This document shows positions 35,920 through 44,017 of a DNA stretch of 64,000 nt, piece by piece; the first letter of the stretch is position 1, and each line of letters opens with the position of its first letter. Source of the DNA: Nitrospirota bacterium (GTDB lineage: Bacteria > Nitrospirota > Nitrospiria > Nitrospirales > Nitrospiraceae); assembly GCA_030645475.1 (NCBI GenBank), contig JAUSMA010000071.1, forward strand, positions 1-64,000, written 5' to 3'. Under the pieces are notes generated by a model, which had not been told where the DNA came from, did not search any database, and was given only the letters and a program-made list of their open reading frames with translations. Both the position numbers and the translations under genes were made by a program.

Positions 35920-36923
35920 AGAAAATTGATCAACTGAACATCTTGATAGTACAAGGGGGCCGTCTCCCTAACTGCTCCAGGCAGATCCGGCCACGTGACA
36001 AGATCAAATCCCAGCCTATCGGCCATGCGCTGCATAGCACCACGCCCTACAATATTGCTCCTAAATGGATACCCATAAGGCGCACAATAGTCCGGCAACG
36101 TGGGGAAAACAGGCATAACGCCAACACGCTCTCCCTCCATAGCACACTGAATATAGGCCTTACGGCGGCGAGCGATTTCTGCGTTACCATCGAACCGCGC
36201 CACAGCACCGAGTAGACCAGTCCACGGGTTTGGCGCAGCAGGAATTTCAGATTCAGAAAACGGGTTTGAGAATGGTATCGCACTCCCAGTCTTTTGCTTC
36301 CTGATAGTTCTTGCAACGACCGTAGCGGTGCGAAGAAGCCTAGAGCCAACCAGTGGGATTTGACGCATTCTCGACTTCAATGTTTGTGCCGTGTGTATCC
36401 CTCCCCCATCAAATAGGAGTTGCTCTGGCAGGCTCGGCATCAGTGAGGCGTCACTAACTAATAAAGCCGCACCATCAGGAACTCTAATGGTTTTTCGAAA
36501 ACTAAACAACCCCAATTGAGCCCGAGATCCCAGCCAGCAGCCCTTAGGGTCTCGACTCAAATAACCGTGTGCATTATCTTCGATAATCCTCGCGCCCGTC
36601 CTTTGTGAGTAGGCGATGAAGGGGGCTAAATCCTGTGCAAAACCGAAGTAGTTAACCGCCAATACGGCCTCTGCCTTGGGCCAATTATTCGGTGAACCAA
36701 CAGGCAACAGCCCTGAGTCAACCTCATACCAACAAGGCTTTGCACCCAGCATGGCAATTGGCGCGAGCAAGTCTCGGCATATCAACGCGGGCAAAAGTAC
36801 GCGCTGGCCTGGGCTAACACCGAGCAATGTCAGCGCATCCCGCAATGCATATCGTGCCAGGCTATAGTAGCGAGCTGTATCATTCCCGCCTTGGCGAAAG
36901 GGAAAGCCGCTATGTGCCGGCAC
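35913..36923 (-). CDS. DegT/DnrJ-like PLP-dependent protein
   Basis: A 336-residue protein with the fold signs of DegT/DnrJ/EryC1 sugar aminotransferases: ALRDALTLLGVSPGQRVLLPALI, CWYEVDSG, a PLP-face Asp in RIIEDNAHGYLS and a lysine in LFSFRKTIRVPDGAALL, where K would hold PLP. The sequence is divergent: the usual SFH(P/A)TK context is SFRKT, and the region around it is short, so it may be an amino-acid-acting or atypical member. GTG start with GGGAGGGG upstream. Tightly packed between a methyltransferase (14-nt overlap) and the FemAB-like gene, suggesting a joint decoration step. Confidence 0.8.
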   Translation of the reverse strand: MPAHSGFPFRQGGNDTARYYSLARYALRDALTLLGVSPGQRVLLPALICRDLLAPIAMLGAKPCWYEVDSGLLPVGSPNNWPKAEAVLAVNYFGFAQDLAPFIAYSQRTGARIIEDNAHGYLSRDPKGCWLGSRAQLGLFSFRKTIRVPDGAALLVSDASLMPSLPEQLLFDGGGIHTAQTLKSRMRQIPLVGSRLLRTATVVARTIRKQKTGSAIPFSNPFSESEIPAAPNPWTGLLGAVARFDGNAEIARRRKAYIQCAMEGERVGVMPVFPTLPDYCAPYGYPFRSNIVGRGAMQRMADRLGFDLVTWPDLPGAVRETAPLYYQDVQLINFLW

Positions 36924-37911
36924 TTACCCCTCCCGATGGCAAAGACTTCTCAAGAACGATCACCATATCATTACCCCAACCAGCCTGATCAAATGGCGCC
37001 AATGTACGCAACATCTCCTTCGCGGCGGAAACTCCCAGACGAGAAGAAAACACCGATGGCAACAAGCCGACCTCAGCTGCAGCACGAAACATTTCAGGAT
37101 AGGAAAAAGTCACTTGTCTAACGACAAGTAACCCATGGCGCGCAGCATAAGCTAGGACATCTTTTGGTCTGAAGTGATACAGATGAACCGGCAACTCCAC
37201 ACAGTCAGGCGCCAGCCGATAAATCAGGCCGTCATAGTTTGGCACAGCTATCACAGCCCGCCCGCCCGCCTGAAGATGCGCAGCGATAAAAGTGAAATAA
37301 TCGGTCGGGGAATGAACATGCTCTAAGGACCAGTTCATCCTGATCAGCCCGAAAAATTCCGAATCAGGAACCTCCGTAATGTGTGCCCAACATCGTACTC
37401 CTGCCTCGGCCAATGACCTTCTCGCCACATCGGAAACCTCGATGCCTGCCACCTCTGTCCATCCCCGACACGCCAGTAAAGAGCTTTGTCCTCCCCAGTA
37501 ATGTGCGTGCCACCCAGAGCCACATCCGATATCCAGAAAGGCTCCGCCATTCCCAGCACGATAATGATCCAACACCGGGTCGCTGATCCTGGGTCTAATA
37601 CGGGCGGCGATCCGTCGAGCCACCGGAGGCAGTATCGATACGACGATCGCCAACGGGGAGTTGGCCAACAGATCCAAGGCTCTATCCAGCCACCGGCGCC
37701 ACGCAGAAGGGGAAACATGAAATGCATAGCCTGCAGCGTAGTAGCGCCCGATCTCATCTTGACCGGGCCTAGGGTTGGTATACTGCAGTCCGCAACATAG
37801 GCAGCGGACAATGAAAAACACTTCATCGGTTGTCCGGTGCAAGAGATCCGTTTGACGAGTCACAACCTCGGATTCAGCACTACCGCAAAAGTCACAATTA
37901 ACAAAGTCCAT
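36910..37911 (-). CDS. Class I methyltransferase with N-terminal zinc ribbon
   Basis: 333 residues. The N-terminal zinc-binding knuckles CDFCGS and CLCCGLQYTNPRP are typical of the sugar C/O-methyltransferase and polysaccharide methyltransferase group. The SAM-binding domain shows FLDIGCGSGWHAHY, VAGIEVSDVAR, LIRMNWSLEHVHSPTDYF and GGRAVIAVPNYDGLIYR. It probably methylates a sugar or an attached group of the surface glycan. Its ATG follows directly on a small 43-codon open frame. Confidence 0.88.
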   Translation of the reverse strand: MDFVNCDFCGSAESEVVTRQTDLLHRTTDEVFFIVRCLCCGLQYTNPRPGQDEIGRYYAAGYAFHVSPSAWRRWLDRALDLLANSPLAIVVSILPPVARRIAARIRPRISDPVLDHYRAGNGGAFLDIGCGSGWHAHYWGGQSSLLACRGWTEVAGIEVSDVARRSLAEAGVRCWAHITEVPDSEFFGLIRMNWSLEHVHSPTDYFTFIAAHLQAGGRAVIAVPNYDGLIYRLAPDCVELPVHLYHFRPKDVLAYAARHGLLVVRQVTFSYPEMFRAAAEVGLLPSVFSSRLGVSAAKEMLRTLAPFDQAGWGNDMVIVLEKSLPSGGVSAGT

Positions 37912-38057
37912 TCAAACTGAGGTCCAAGTAGATAGGTGCTTCTCGCAGAAAAAACATTCCCCCACCCTCTTCGCAAGCTGCCTGAACCAGAATCGACAGC
38001 ACACGCACAACATCGGGAACCGTTCCGTCTTGTGCTGTTTCATAGTTTGCAATTCGC

Positions 38058-39026
38058 TCAACTACCTTGGTTGAGCTTCATTACTTCTATCGTGTCGAAA
38101 CGCTTAGAAACGAGCCCCTGCACAATACCTGCAAGTTTCGCCAGATCGAGTGCAACAGCCAACCCAGGGGCAATTACTAGCGTCTCAGGGTTTTGTCCCC
38201 ACCAAGGACGATCCTTACTGCGGCGCACAGGATCAATCACGCCCCGAAACGTCACATATACGAGAAATGCCCAGGCCCCGACTGCAGTCCCTGAAAATAG
38301 CGCGCTGTACACCAATGGAAGCCCCAGGAGACACAACATCTGCTGACGTAACCGAACTCCTGCCACGACGCTACTATACTCAGCCATTTTCCACTTACGG
38401 AGAGCCTGTCCCCAGCTCGATGTAAAATGTGTGTAATGCACGATTGCATCCGGGCAAATATCCCTTTCTCCGTAGCGGTCAAACAAGCGATTGCCCCACA
38501 CGAGATCTTCGGCCGCCCTTAGATGCTCGGGGAAAAACCCAATCTCATCGAACACCCGGCGATGAAACAGTGATGCCGGAATCACGGAATGGACTGAACC
38601 TTGGCCATACGACAATGCACAGACTGCCCGTTCAAATCTTGCTTCGGCTGAGAAGTGACAGACCCCGAAGACAGCCAAGGAATGGTGATCCTGTGCCTGA
38701 CAACATAGTCTTTCGAGCCACGCCGGCTCCGGCTCAATCCCTGCATCGATAAATGCGATCCATTCGCTGCTCGCAGCACGAACTCCCGCGTTCCGCCCCG
38801 CACCAGGCATGGCGCCAGGAACTGCCAACACCTGACAAGCCCCGCCCTCCCACCGTTCCTCCCGCCACCACTGTTCAATGAGGGCCGCGCTTCCGTCCGT
38901 CGACCCGGCATCGGAAAAAATCAATTCCTTCGGACGATGCGTCTGCGCCTTAAGCGCGGCAAGCAATTGCGGCAGCGAGTCCGCTTCGTTGAGAATAGGA
39001 ACAACGACCGTCACGTCACAGCTCAT
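38058..39026 (-). CDS. Glycosyltransferase family 2
   Basis: A 322-residue inverting GT-A enzyme: VTVVVPILNEADSLPQLLAAL at the N-terminus, FSDAGSTDGSAALIE, AFIDAGIEPEPAWLERL (a DxD-like DAG), and an EDLVWGNRLF acceptor motif. A hydrophobic C-terminal part (MLCLLGLPLVYSALFSGTAVGAWAFLVYV) anchors it in the membrane. The start at 39026 overlaps the deacetylase stop by 4 nt; the longer upstream frame is not family-like. Confidence 0.9.
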   Translation of the reverse strand: MSCDVTVVVPILNEADSLPQLLAALKAQTHRPKELIFSDAGSTDGSAALIEQWWREERWEGGACQVLAVPGAMPGAGRNAGVRAASSEWIAFIDAGIEPEPAWLERLCCQAQDHHSLAVFGVCHFSAEARFERAVCALSYGQGSVHSVIPASLFHRRVFDEIGFFPEHLRAAEDLVWGNRLFDRYGERDICPDAIVHYTHFTSSWGQALRKWKMAEYSSVVAGVRLRQQMLCLLGLPLVYSALFSGTAVGAWAFLVYVTFRGVIDPVRRSKDRPWWGQNPETLVIAPGLAVALDLAKLAGIVQGLVSKRFDTIEVMKLNQGS

Positions 39027-39796
39027 AGACAGGCGGGATCCTTTGTGAGCCAGCGACGCCAATCCCAGTCGCCATGCAATTTTTGACGAAACACCCGCAG
39101 GGAATCGCCTCCCAGCACTTCCGTTCTTCCAAGCATGAGGCGATCTCTCTTGGCATCGTTGACGTATGCATAGCTGGACGCCGCCAACCGGTACCCTGCC
39201 GCCGCGACGGCATCGCGAACGCAATGATTCGCCGCTCCGTAGGGGAAGGCCATCGTGCAGACTTCGCGGCCAATCGTATCTTCGAGATAGCGTTTACTTG
39301 AATGCAATTCGTCCCGAAGTTGCGCGTCATCGCATTCCGATAGCGCCACATGGGTGGCGCCATGCGCACCGATCCGTACTCTCGGCACAGCCGCAAGCTC
39401 GCGCAGTCCAGATGGCGTCAGAAAGCCGGGACGGCTATTCCTAATAAAGTCCGCCGTCACAAAAACCGTAAATGGCAATCCTCTCGCTGCGAGTATCGGG
39501 GCTGCGACATCAAGGTTGTCTGCATACCCGTCATCGAAGGTGATGGCGATCTGAAGCTCCGATTCAATGCGCAGATCGGGATCAAGCCCGACGACACGCC
39601 CGACATACAGCTCTGACAGATGATTCATCTGCTGCTCAAACAAATCCGGGCGGATGGAGAACAGCCCGCGCCCATCGCCCAACGCGGGAGACCCGATCGC
39701 ATGGTAGAGAAGGATACGCAAGCCGAGCCGTGACGCGAGACAACAGCGGCCGCAGGCGACCATCTCGGAAACGGCACACGCGATGGCCCTGCGCAT
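39023..39796 (-). CDS. Polysaccharide deacetylase, NodB-homology
   Basis: A 257-residue carbohydrate esterase family 4-like protein. Metal and catalytic signatures are ILLYHAIGSP, the first motif QIAITFDDGYADNLDVAAPIL, second motif RIGAHGATHVALSECD, and FPYGAANHCV. It would remove acetyl groups from N-acetylated sugars or act as a partner in surface-glycan editing. No clear signal peptide, so it is cytoplasmic or membrane-associated. ATG at 39796; a GTG two codons upstream is possible. Confidence 0.9.
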   Translation of the reverse strand: MRRAIACAVSEMVACGRCCLASRLGLRILLYHAIGSPALGDGRGLFSIRPDLFEQQMNHLSELYVGRVVGLDPDLRIESELQIAITFDDGYADNLDVAAPILAARGLPFTVFVTADFIRNSRPGFLTPSGLRELAAVPRVRIGAHGATHVALSECDDAQLRDELHSSKRYLEDTIGREVCTMAFPYGAANHCVRDAVAAAGYRLAASSYAYVNDAKRDRLMLGRTEVLGGDSLRVFRQKLHGDWDWRRWLTKDPACL

Positions 39797-39818
39797 GCTC
39801 ACAGCAAATCACCACCCG

Positions 39819-40724
39819 TCATGGTTGGCGACCGCAGGCATTCAACAACATTGCGACATAAAATTTCGGCACAAGCGGATACGTCGCTACGGCCTTGAGA
39901 AAATACGGCCAGGCAGCAAAGAACTGACCACAATCTTGTAGACCACGCGCACCGCTGTAATAGATCAGCGCCAAGCGACGACGGGTACGCAATACGCTCG
40001 CCCCGCTTCCGCCCGCTTGGCCGGCCAGGTGATGTTGAACGACCGCCATGACGGCCTCCATGTTGCGCAGTGCGACGCGACTCTGATTGCCCTCATGAAT
40101 CAGGTATTCGCCAAGAATATCGGTCACAAAACCAATCTTCGCACCGGCTCCTGCCAGCTTAAGCCACAACTCATAATCCTCAGCGGTAATGAAGGCGGCG
40201 TCTTCGCTGAAGCGGCCGACTCGTTCCACGAACTCGCGCTTGACGACGACCGCGGATGTGGAAATACAGTTCCCCTCGTACAGTAGCGCACTATATGTGG
40301 CGCGCGCTTCCGGGCCATACGCGACGATGCGCGTCCGGTCGGCGGGGCCGATCCACTTTTCGGCATGACAGACCATATCAAATCCTTCCTCCAGACGCCG
40401 CAGGCATCGGTCAAGCTTCTCCCGATACCAGATGTCGTCGGAATCGAGGAATGCGATGTAGGGGGCGGTTGTCAGGGAGATGCCATAATTGCGTGACGCC
40501 GCGATAACTCCCTGATTGGCGAAATTGACAAAGCGAATTCGGGGGTCGCGGTAAGACTCAATCACCGAGACCGTGTCGTCCTGAGAATAATTGTTGACGA
40601 CGATAGCCTCCCACCTGGTGAAGGTTTGTGCGATGACGGAATTCAACGCTCCGCGCAGAAACTTTGCGTGATTGTAGGTCGGAATGACGATGGAAACGAC
40701 TGGCGCCTGCATGACCCCAGTCAT
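39819..40724 (-). CDS. Glycosyltransferase family 2
   Basis: 301 residues with the full GT-A pattern: VSIVIPTYNHAKFLRGALNSV, IVVNNYSQDDTV, IAFLDSDDIWYREKLDRCL (DxD-like) and AFITAEDYELWLKLAG (acceptor-binding ED). It adds a sugar on the cytoplasmic face; linkage unknown. It overlaps the upstream epimerase by ATGA and continues to the deacetylase after a 22-bp gap. Confidence 0.92.
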   Translation of the reverse strand: MTGVMQAPVVSIVIPTYNHAKFLRGALNSVIAQTFTRWEAIVVNNYSQDDTVSVIESYRDPRIRFVNFANQGVIAASRNYGISLTTAPYIAFLDSDDIWYREKLDRCLRRLEEGFDMVCHAEKWIGPADRTRIVAYGPEARATYSALLYEGNCISTSAVVVKREFVERVGRFSEDAAFITAEDYELWLKLAGAGAKIGFVTDILGEYLIHEGNQSRVALRNMEAVMAVVQHHLAGQAGGSGASVLRTRRRLALIYYSGARGLQDCGQFFAAWPYFLKAVATYPLVPKFYVAMLLNACGRQP

Positions 40725-41662
40725 CTGCCGAACGCACCCATACAGAAACTCAAGGTCGCGTCGATCTCCTGATGTGCCCGTGAAGTCAGCGAAAACCCGC
40801 TTGACTGAAGCTTCTTGGAGGAATAGTTCAACGGCTCTGGCAACGGACCGGAGGGGTCCGGCCGAATGATCGGCAGATCCTTGCCGGTCAACGCGTTCCA
40901 GCGAGCCGCCACCGCCTCCGTCATCGAAAAGACTGATTCAACAGCATCCCCGCCGAGGTTGAAGAGGCCGTCGCCGAGTCGAGTGGGTTCGACTTGCAAT
41001 ACATGCAGCACCGCGCGGGCCACGTCTTCCAGGGTGATGAAATCTCTCAATTGCGTTCCTGCCGTGTGGAGCTTCAGCTCTCCCGTCTCAGCTGCCTGCC
41101 GGCACAGATCATTCACCAGCAACATCCAACAATTGGCCTCTTTTGACACCGGTGCGCCAAATGCGTTCGAGAGTCGCAGGACGATGCCCTGGATTTGCCC
41201 GCGCTGACCGGCAGCCAACACGGCATACTCCCCCGCAAGGTGCGACGTCGCATAGGGATGCAGATTCCGAGGACAGGTGTTCTCCGTGATTGTGCCCACC
41301 AGAGAACTGGCATACACATGGGCCGTAGAGAGATAAATAAACCGCTGCACGCCCGTTCGAATTGCTGCGGCCAACAACCGGGCGGTGGCCAAGCCGTTAA
41401 ACTCCAGTGCCGACACCGGATCCGCCGCACAATCTTGAGCATTCATGCCTGCCGCATGAATCACCACATCCACGCCACGGCAGCCGCGTTCCAATGCGGC
41501 AGCATCATGCCAGTGCAGTTGCACCACTTCCGCCTGGGGCAACCACTCGGGGGAGCTGTACGCTTGTCGAGTTCCGAGAACGATTGAATAGCCAGCTCGA
41601 TGCAAATGCTTGGCAACCCGCCCGCCCACAAAACCGAATCCTCCTAGAACAAGTATACGCAT
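40721..41662 (-). CDS. NAD-dependent nucleotide-sugar epimerase/reductase
   Basis: A 313-residue extended SDR. The N-terminal MRILVLGGFGFVGGRVAKHL is the GxxGxxG dinucleotide site; VDVVIHAAGMN, YLSTAHVYASS and HPYATSHLAGEY follow, the last supplying the Y-x3-H position where Lys is expected (here Y-A-T-S-H), a replacement at a key catalytic position. It lies next to CDP-glucose genes, so a CDP-4-keto-6-deoxyhexose epimerase or 4-reductase role is likely. The missing Lys leaves its activity uncertain. Confidence 0.85.
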   Translation of the reverse strand: MRILVLGGFGFVGGRVAKHLHRAGYSIVLGTRQAYSSPEWLPQAEVVQLHWHDAAALERGCRGVDVVIHAAGMNAQDCAADPVSALEFNGLATARLLAAAIRTGVQRFIYLSTAHVYASSLVGTITENTCPRNLHPYATSHLAGEYAVLAAGQRGQIQGIVLRLSNAFGAPVSKEANCWMLLVNDLCRQAAETGELKLHTAGTQLRDFITLEDVARAVLHVLQVEPTRLGDGLFNLGGDAVESVFSMTEAVAARWNALTGKDLPIIRPDPSGPLPEPLNYSSKKLQSSGFSLTSRAHQEIDATLSFCMGAFGR

Positions 41663-41671
41663 GGATTCAAT

Positions 41672-42433
41672 CTACACAGCCCAGGGCGCGCCTTTAGCCC
41701 ACAGCGATTCCAGCAACTCGTGGTCTCGCTTGGTATCCATGCAATGCCAGAAGCCGTCATGGCGATACGCCATCAACTCACCGGCTTGGGCGGCTTGCTC
41801 CAACGGCTCACGCTCTAACAAGGTGCTATCCCCGGCGATCAGATCAAAAAATGCCGGCTCGATCACAAAATATCCTCCGTTGATCCAGCCCTCGTGCAAC
41901 TGCGGCTTCTCCTTGAAACTCGACACCCGCGCGCCATCCAGCTCCAACTCCCCGAATCGGGCCGCCGGGCGTACGGCAGACACCGTGACCATCTTGCCAT
42001 GGCTTCGATGAAAGGCCAGCAGCGCCTGCAGATCAATGTCGGCGACACCATCCCCGTAGGTCAACATGAAGGTCTCATTACCGATAAACGATTTCATGCG
42101 CTTGACGCGACCGCCAGTCATGGTGGCGTCGCCCGTGTTGACCAAGGTCACCCGCCAATCGACAGAGTCGGTCTGATGCGGCCTGACGGTACCCGAGACA
42201 AGATCGATCGTAAAATCCGCATTCAGCGCCCGATAGTTGAGAAAATACTCCTTGATCACCTCGGCCTTGTAACCCAGCGCCACATAGAAATCCTTGTGCC
42301 CGAAGTGAGCATACGTCTGCATGATGTGCCAAAGAATCGGTTTGCCGCCGATCGGCACCATAGGCTTGGGAATCACGTCAGTGTATTCGGCCAGGCGCGT
42401 GCCAAAGCCGCCAGCGAGAAGGATGACTTTCAT
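41672..42433 (-). CDS. rfbF: Glucose-1-phosphate cytidylyltransferase
   Basis: Makes CDP-glucose from CTP and glucose 1-phosphate. 253 residues with KVILLAGGFGTRLAEYTDVIPKPM, PIGGKPILWHIMQ, MLTYGDGVADID and EKPQLHEGWINGGYFV. All are hallmarks of RfbF/DdhA, including its length. It is 9 bp from the epimerase and 3 bp after the cupin-like gene, in a CDP-deoxysugar operon. Confidence 0.96.
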   Translation of the reverse strand: MKVILLAGGFGTRLAEYTDVIPKPMVPIGGKPILWHIMQTYAHFGHKDFYVALGYKAEVIKEYFLNYRALNADFTIDLVSGTVRPHQTDSVDWRVTLVNTGDATMTGGRVKRMKSFIGNETFMLTYGDGVADIDLQALLAFHRSHGKMVTVSAVRPAARFGELELDGARVSSFKEKPQLHEGWINGGYFVIEPAFFDLIAGDSTLLEREPLEQAAQAGELMAYRHDGFWHCMDTKRDHELLESLWAKGAPWAV

Positions 42434-42436
42434 AAA

Positions 42437-42856
42437 TTAATTCCAACCATAGGGGATCTCTGTCACCGCACGACGCTCGACTTCATTGGGATCATGGGGG
42501 ATGCTTGCAATGTTTAACACCAGGCTTTTGGGCGCGGCCAGTCCCTGAAAACCAAACCAGATGCCAGGAGGAACAGTGATTCTCGCGTAGCCATCTACCC
42601 CGATCTCTTCCACCCGAAACTCATTCCCGCCATCCAAATGAAACACAAACCGCACCTTCCCCAAAGGAACGATCAGATTCATCGTCATTCGCGCATGGCG
42701 CTTCCAAGCCTTCACTGCCCCCCCTGCCACCCAGGAAAAGTAGGCTTCCCCGAACCCCGCATAGCCGGCATCGCTCTGCTTCATGGCGTGGAGCACATCC
42801 CCGCCGGCTGTCTCAATCCTCGCCAGGGGTGTCAGCACCACGTCGTCGAGGGTCAT
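42437..42856 (-). CDS. RfbC-like cupin, putative CDP-sugar 3,5-epimerase
   Basis: A 139-residue cupin of the dTDP-4-dehydrorhamnose 3,5-epimerase-related group: VLHAMKQSDAGYAGFGEAYFS, KAWKRHARMTMNLIVPLGKVRFVF, RITVPPGIWFGFQGL. The usual catalytic His of RfbC corresponds to KRHARM. Its placement between rfbG and rfbF means the substrate is probably CDP-4-keto-6-deoxy-glucose, not a dTDP sugar. The ATG at 42856 overlaps the rfbG stop (ATGA). Confidence 0.85.
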   Translation of the reverse strand: MTLDDVVLTPLARIETAGGDVLHAMKQSDAGYAGFGEAYFSWVAGGAVKAWKRHARMTMNLIVPLGKVRFVFHLDGGNEFRVEEIGVDGYARITVPPGIWFGFQGLAAPKSLVLNIASIPHDPNEVERRAVTEIPYGWN

Positions 42857-43950
42857 TGCGCCCACGCCAATCCTCTTTGTTTCGCCATCGCGCTATAGGC
42901 CGCGATGTGCGCATTCGTGGTAGCTGCAATCTGCCGCGGCTCTTGGTAATACACACGGTACCATTCTGCCGTCATCCGTACCGTATCCTCAAAACCCATC
43001 ACGGCATGCCAGCGCAAGTGGTGCAGGGCCTTGTCGCAATTGAGCTTCAGCAACCCGGACTCATAGGGCCCCGCCGATGCTTGCGACGCATCCCGCCAGC
43101 GTACCTGATCCCAGTGCACCGCCATCCGCTGCACCAGTTCCAACACGCTGTGATTCTGCTCCGCGGGAGGGCCGAAGTTGAACGGCTCACCATGCAAGTC
43201 TTGCCGTTGCGTTAGCGCCATGGCAAGATTCAAATATCCGCTCAGCGGTTCAAGGACATGCTGCCATGGCCGCGTTGCCTTGGGGTTCCGTAACTCGACC
43301 TCTTGATTGACCGACCATGCCCTCACGCAATCCGGCACGATACGATCTGCAGCCCAATCCCCCCCGCCGATCACATTCCCCGCTCGGGCTGAGGCAATGC
43401 GCACTTGGCTAGTGGCCTTGGAGAAGTACGACTTAATATAGGAGCGAATCGCCAGCTCGGCAGCCCCTTTGGATGCGCTGTAGGGATCCGGCCCGCCCAT
43501 CGCGTCAGTTTCGCGATAGCCCCAGACCCACTCCACATTGTCGTAACACTTGTCGCTGGTGACGATCACAGCAGCACAAGGCTTATCCAACGCCCGTAAG
43601 GCTTCAAGCACATTCAGCGTACCCAGAACATTGGTCTGCCAGGTTTCAATCGGCTCAGCATAGGAGCGCCGGACCAAAGATTGCGCCGCGAGGTGGAACA
43701 GAAAATCCGGCTGAGCGGACACGATGGCACTCTGTAACGCGGATCGCTCGCGAATATCGATCCGCAAATCGGTCATGCCATCCCCCAGGCGAGCGGCGGA
43801 AAAATGCGATGGATCGCTTGGCGGATCGAGGGCTATGCCGACAACCTTCGCTCCAAGCGACTTAAGCCATGCGGCAAGCCAGGAACCTTTAAAGCCGGTG
43901 TGGCCGGTGACAACAACATTTTTACCGTTAAAAACTCTTGCGGGTGTCAT
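42853..43950 (-). CDS. rfbG: CDP-glucose 4,6-dehydratase
   Basis: Converts CDP-glucose to CDP-4-keto-6-deoxyglucose. The start at 43950 gives 365 residues: NVVVTGHTGFKGSWLAAWL (NAD site), HLAAQSLVRRSYAEPIETW, TSDKCYDNVEWVWGYRETD, DPYSASKGAAELAIRSY (YxxxK) and GNVIGGGDWAADRIVPD. All are typical of RfbG/DdhB. It heads the CDP module, 67 bp below the large surface-carbohydrate gene. Confidence 0.96.
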   Translation of the reverse strand: MTPARVFNGKNVVVTGHTGFKGSWLAAWLKSLGAKVVGIALDPPSDPSHFSAARLGDGMTDLRIDIRERSALQSAIVSAQPDFLFHLAAQSLVRRSYAEPIETWQTNVLGTLNVLEALRALDKPCAAVIVTSDKCYDNVEWVWGYRETDAMGGPDPYSASKGAAELAIRSYIKSYFSKATSQVRIASARAGNVIGGGDWAADRIVPDCVRAWSVNQEVELRNPKATRPWQHVLEPLSGYLNLAMALTQRQDLHGEPFNFGPPAEQNHSVLELVQRMAVHWDQVRWRDASQASAGPYESGLLKLNCDKALHHLRWHAVMGFEDTVRMTAEWYRVYYQEPRQIAATTNAHIAAYSAMAKQRGLAWAQ

Positions 43951-44017
43951 AAATACAAATCCTGATCGAAACAAGTTTGACGTACGCCAGCAGCCTGACA
44001 CCGTCGAATAAATATAT

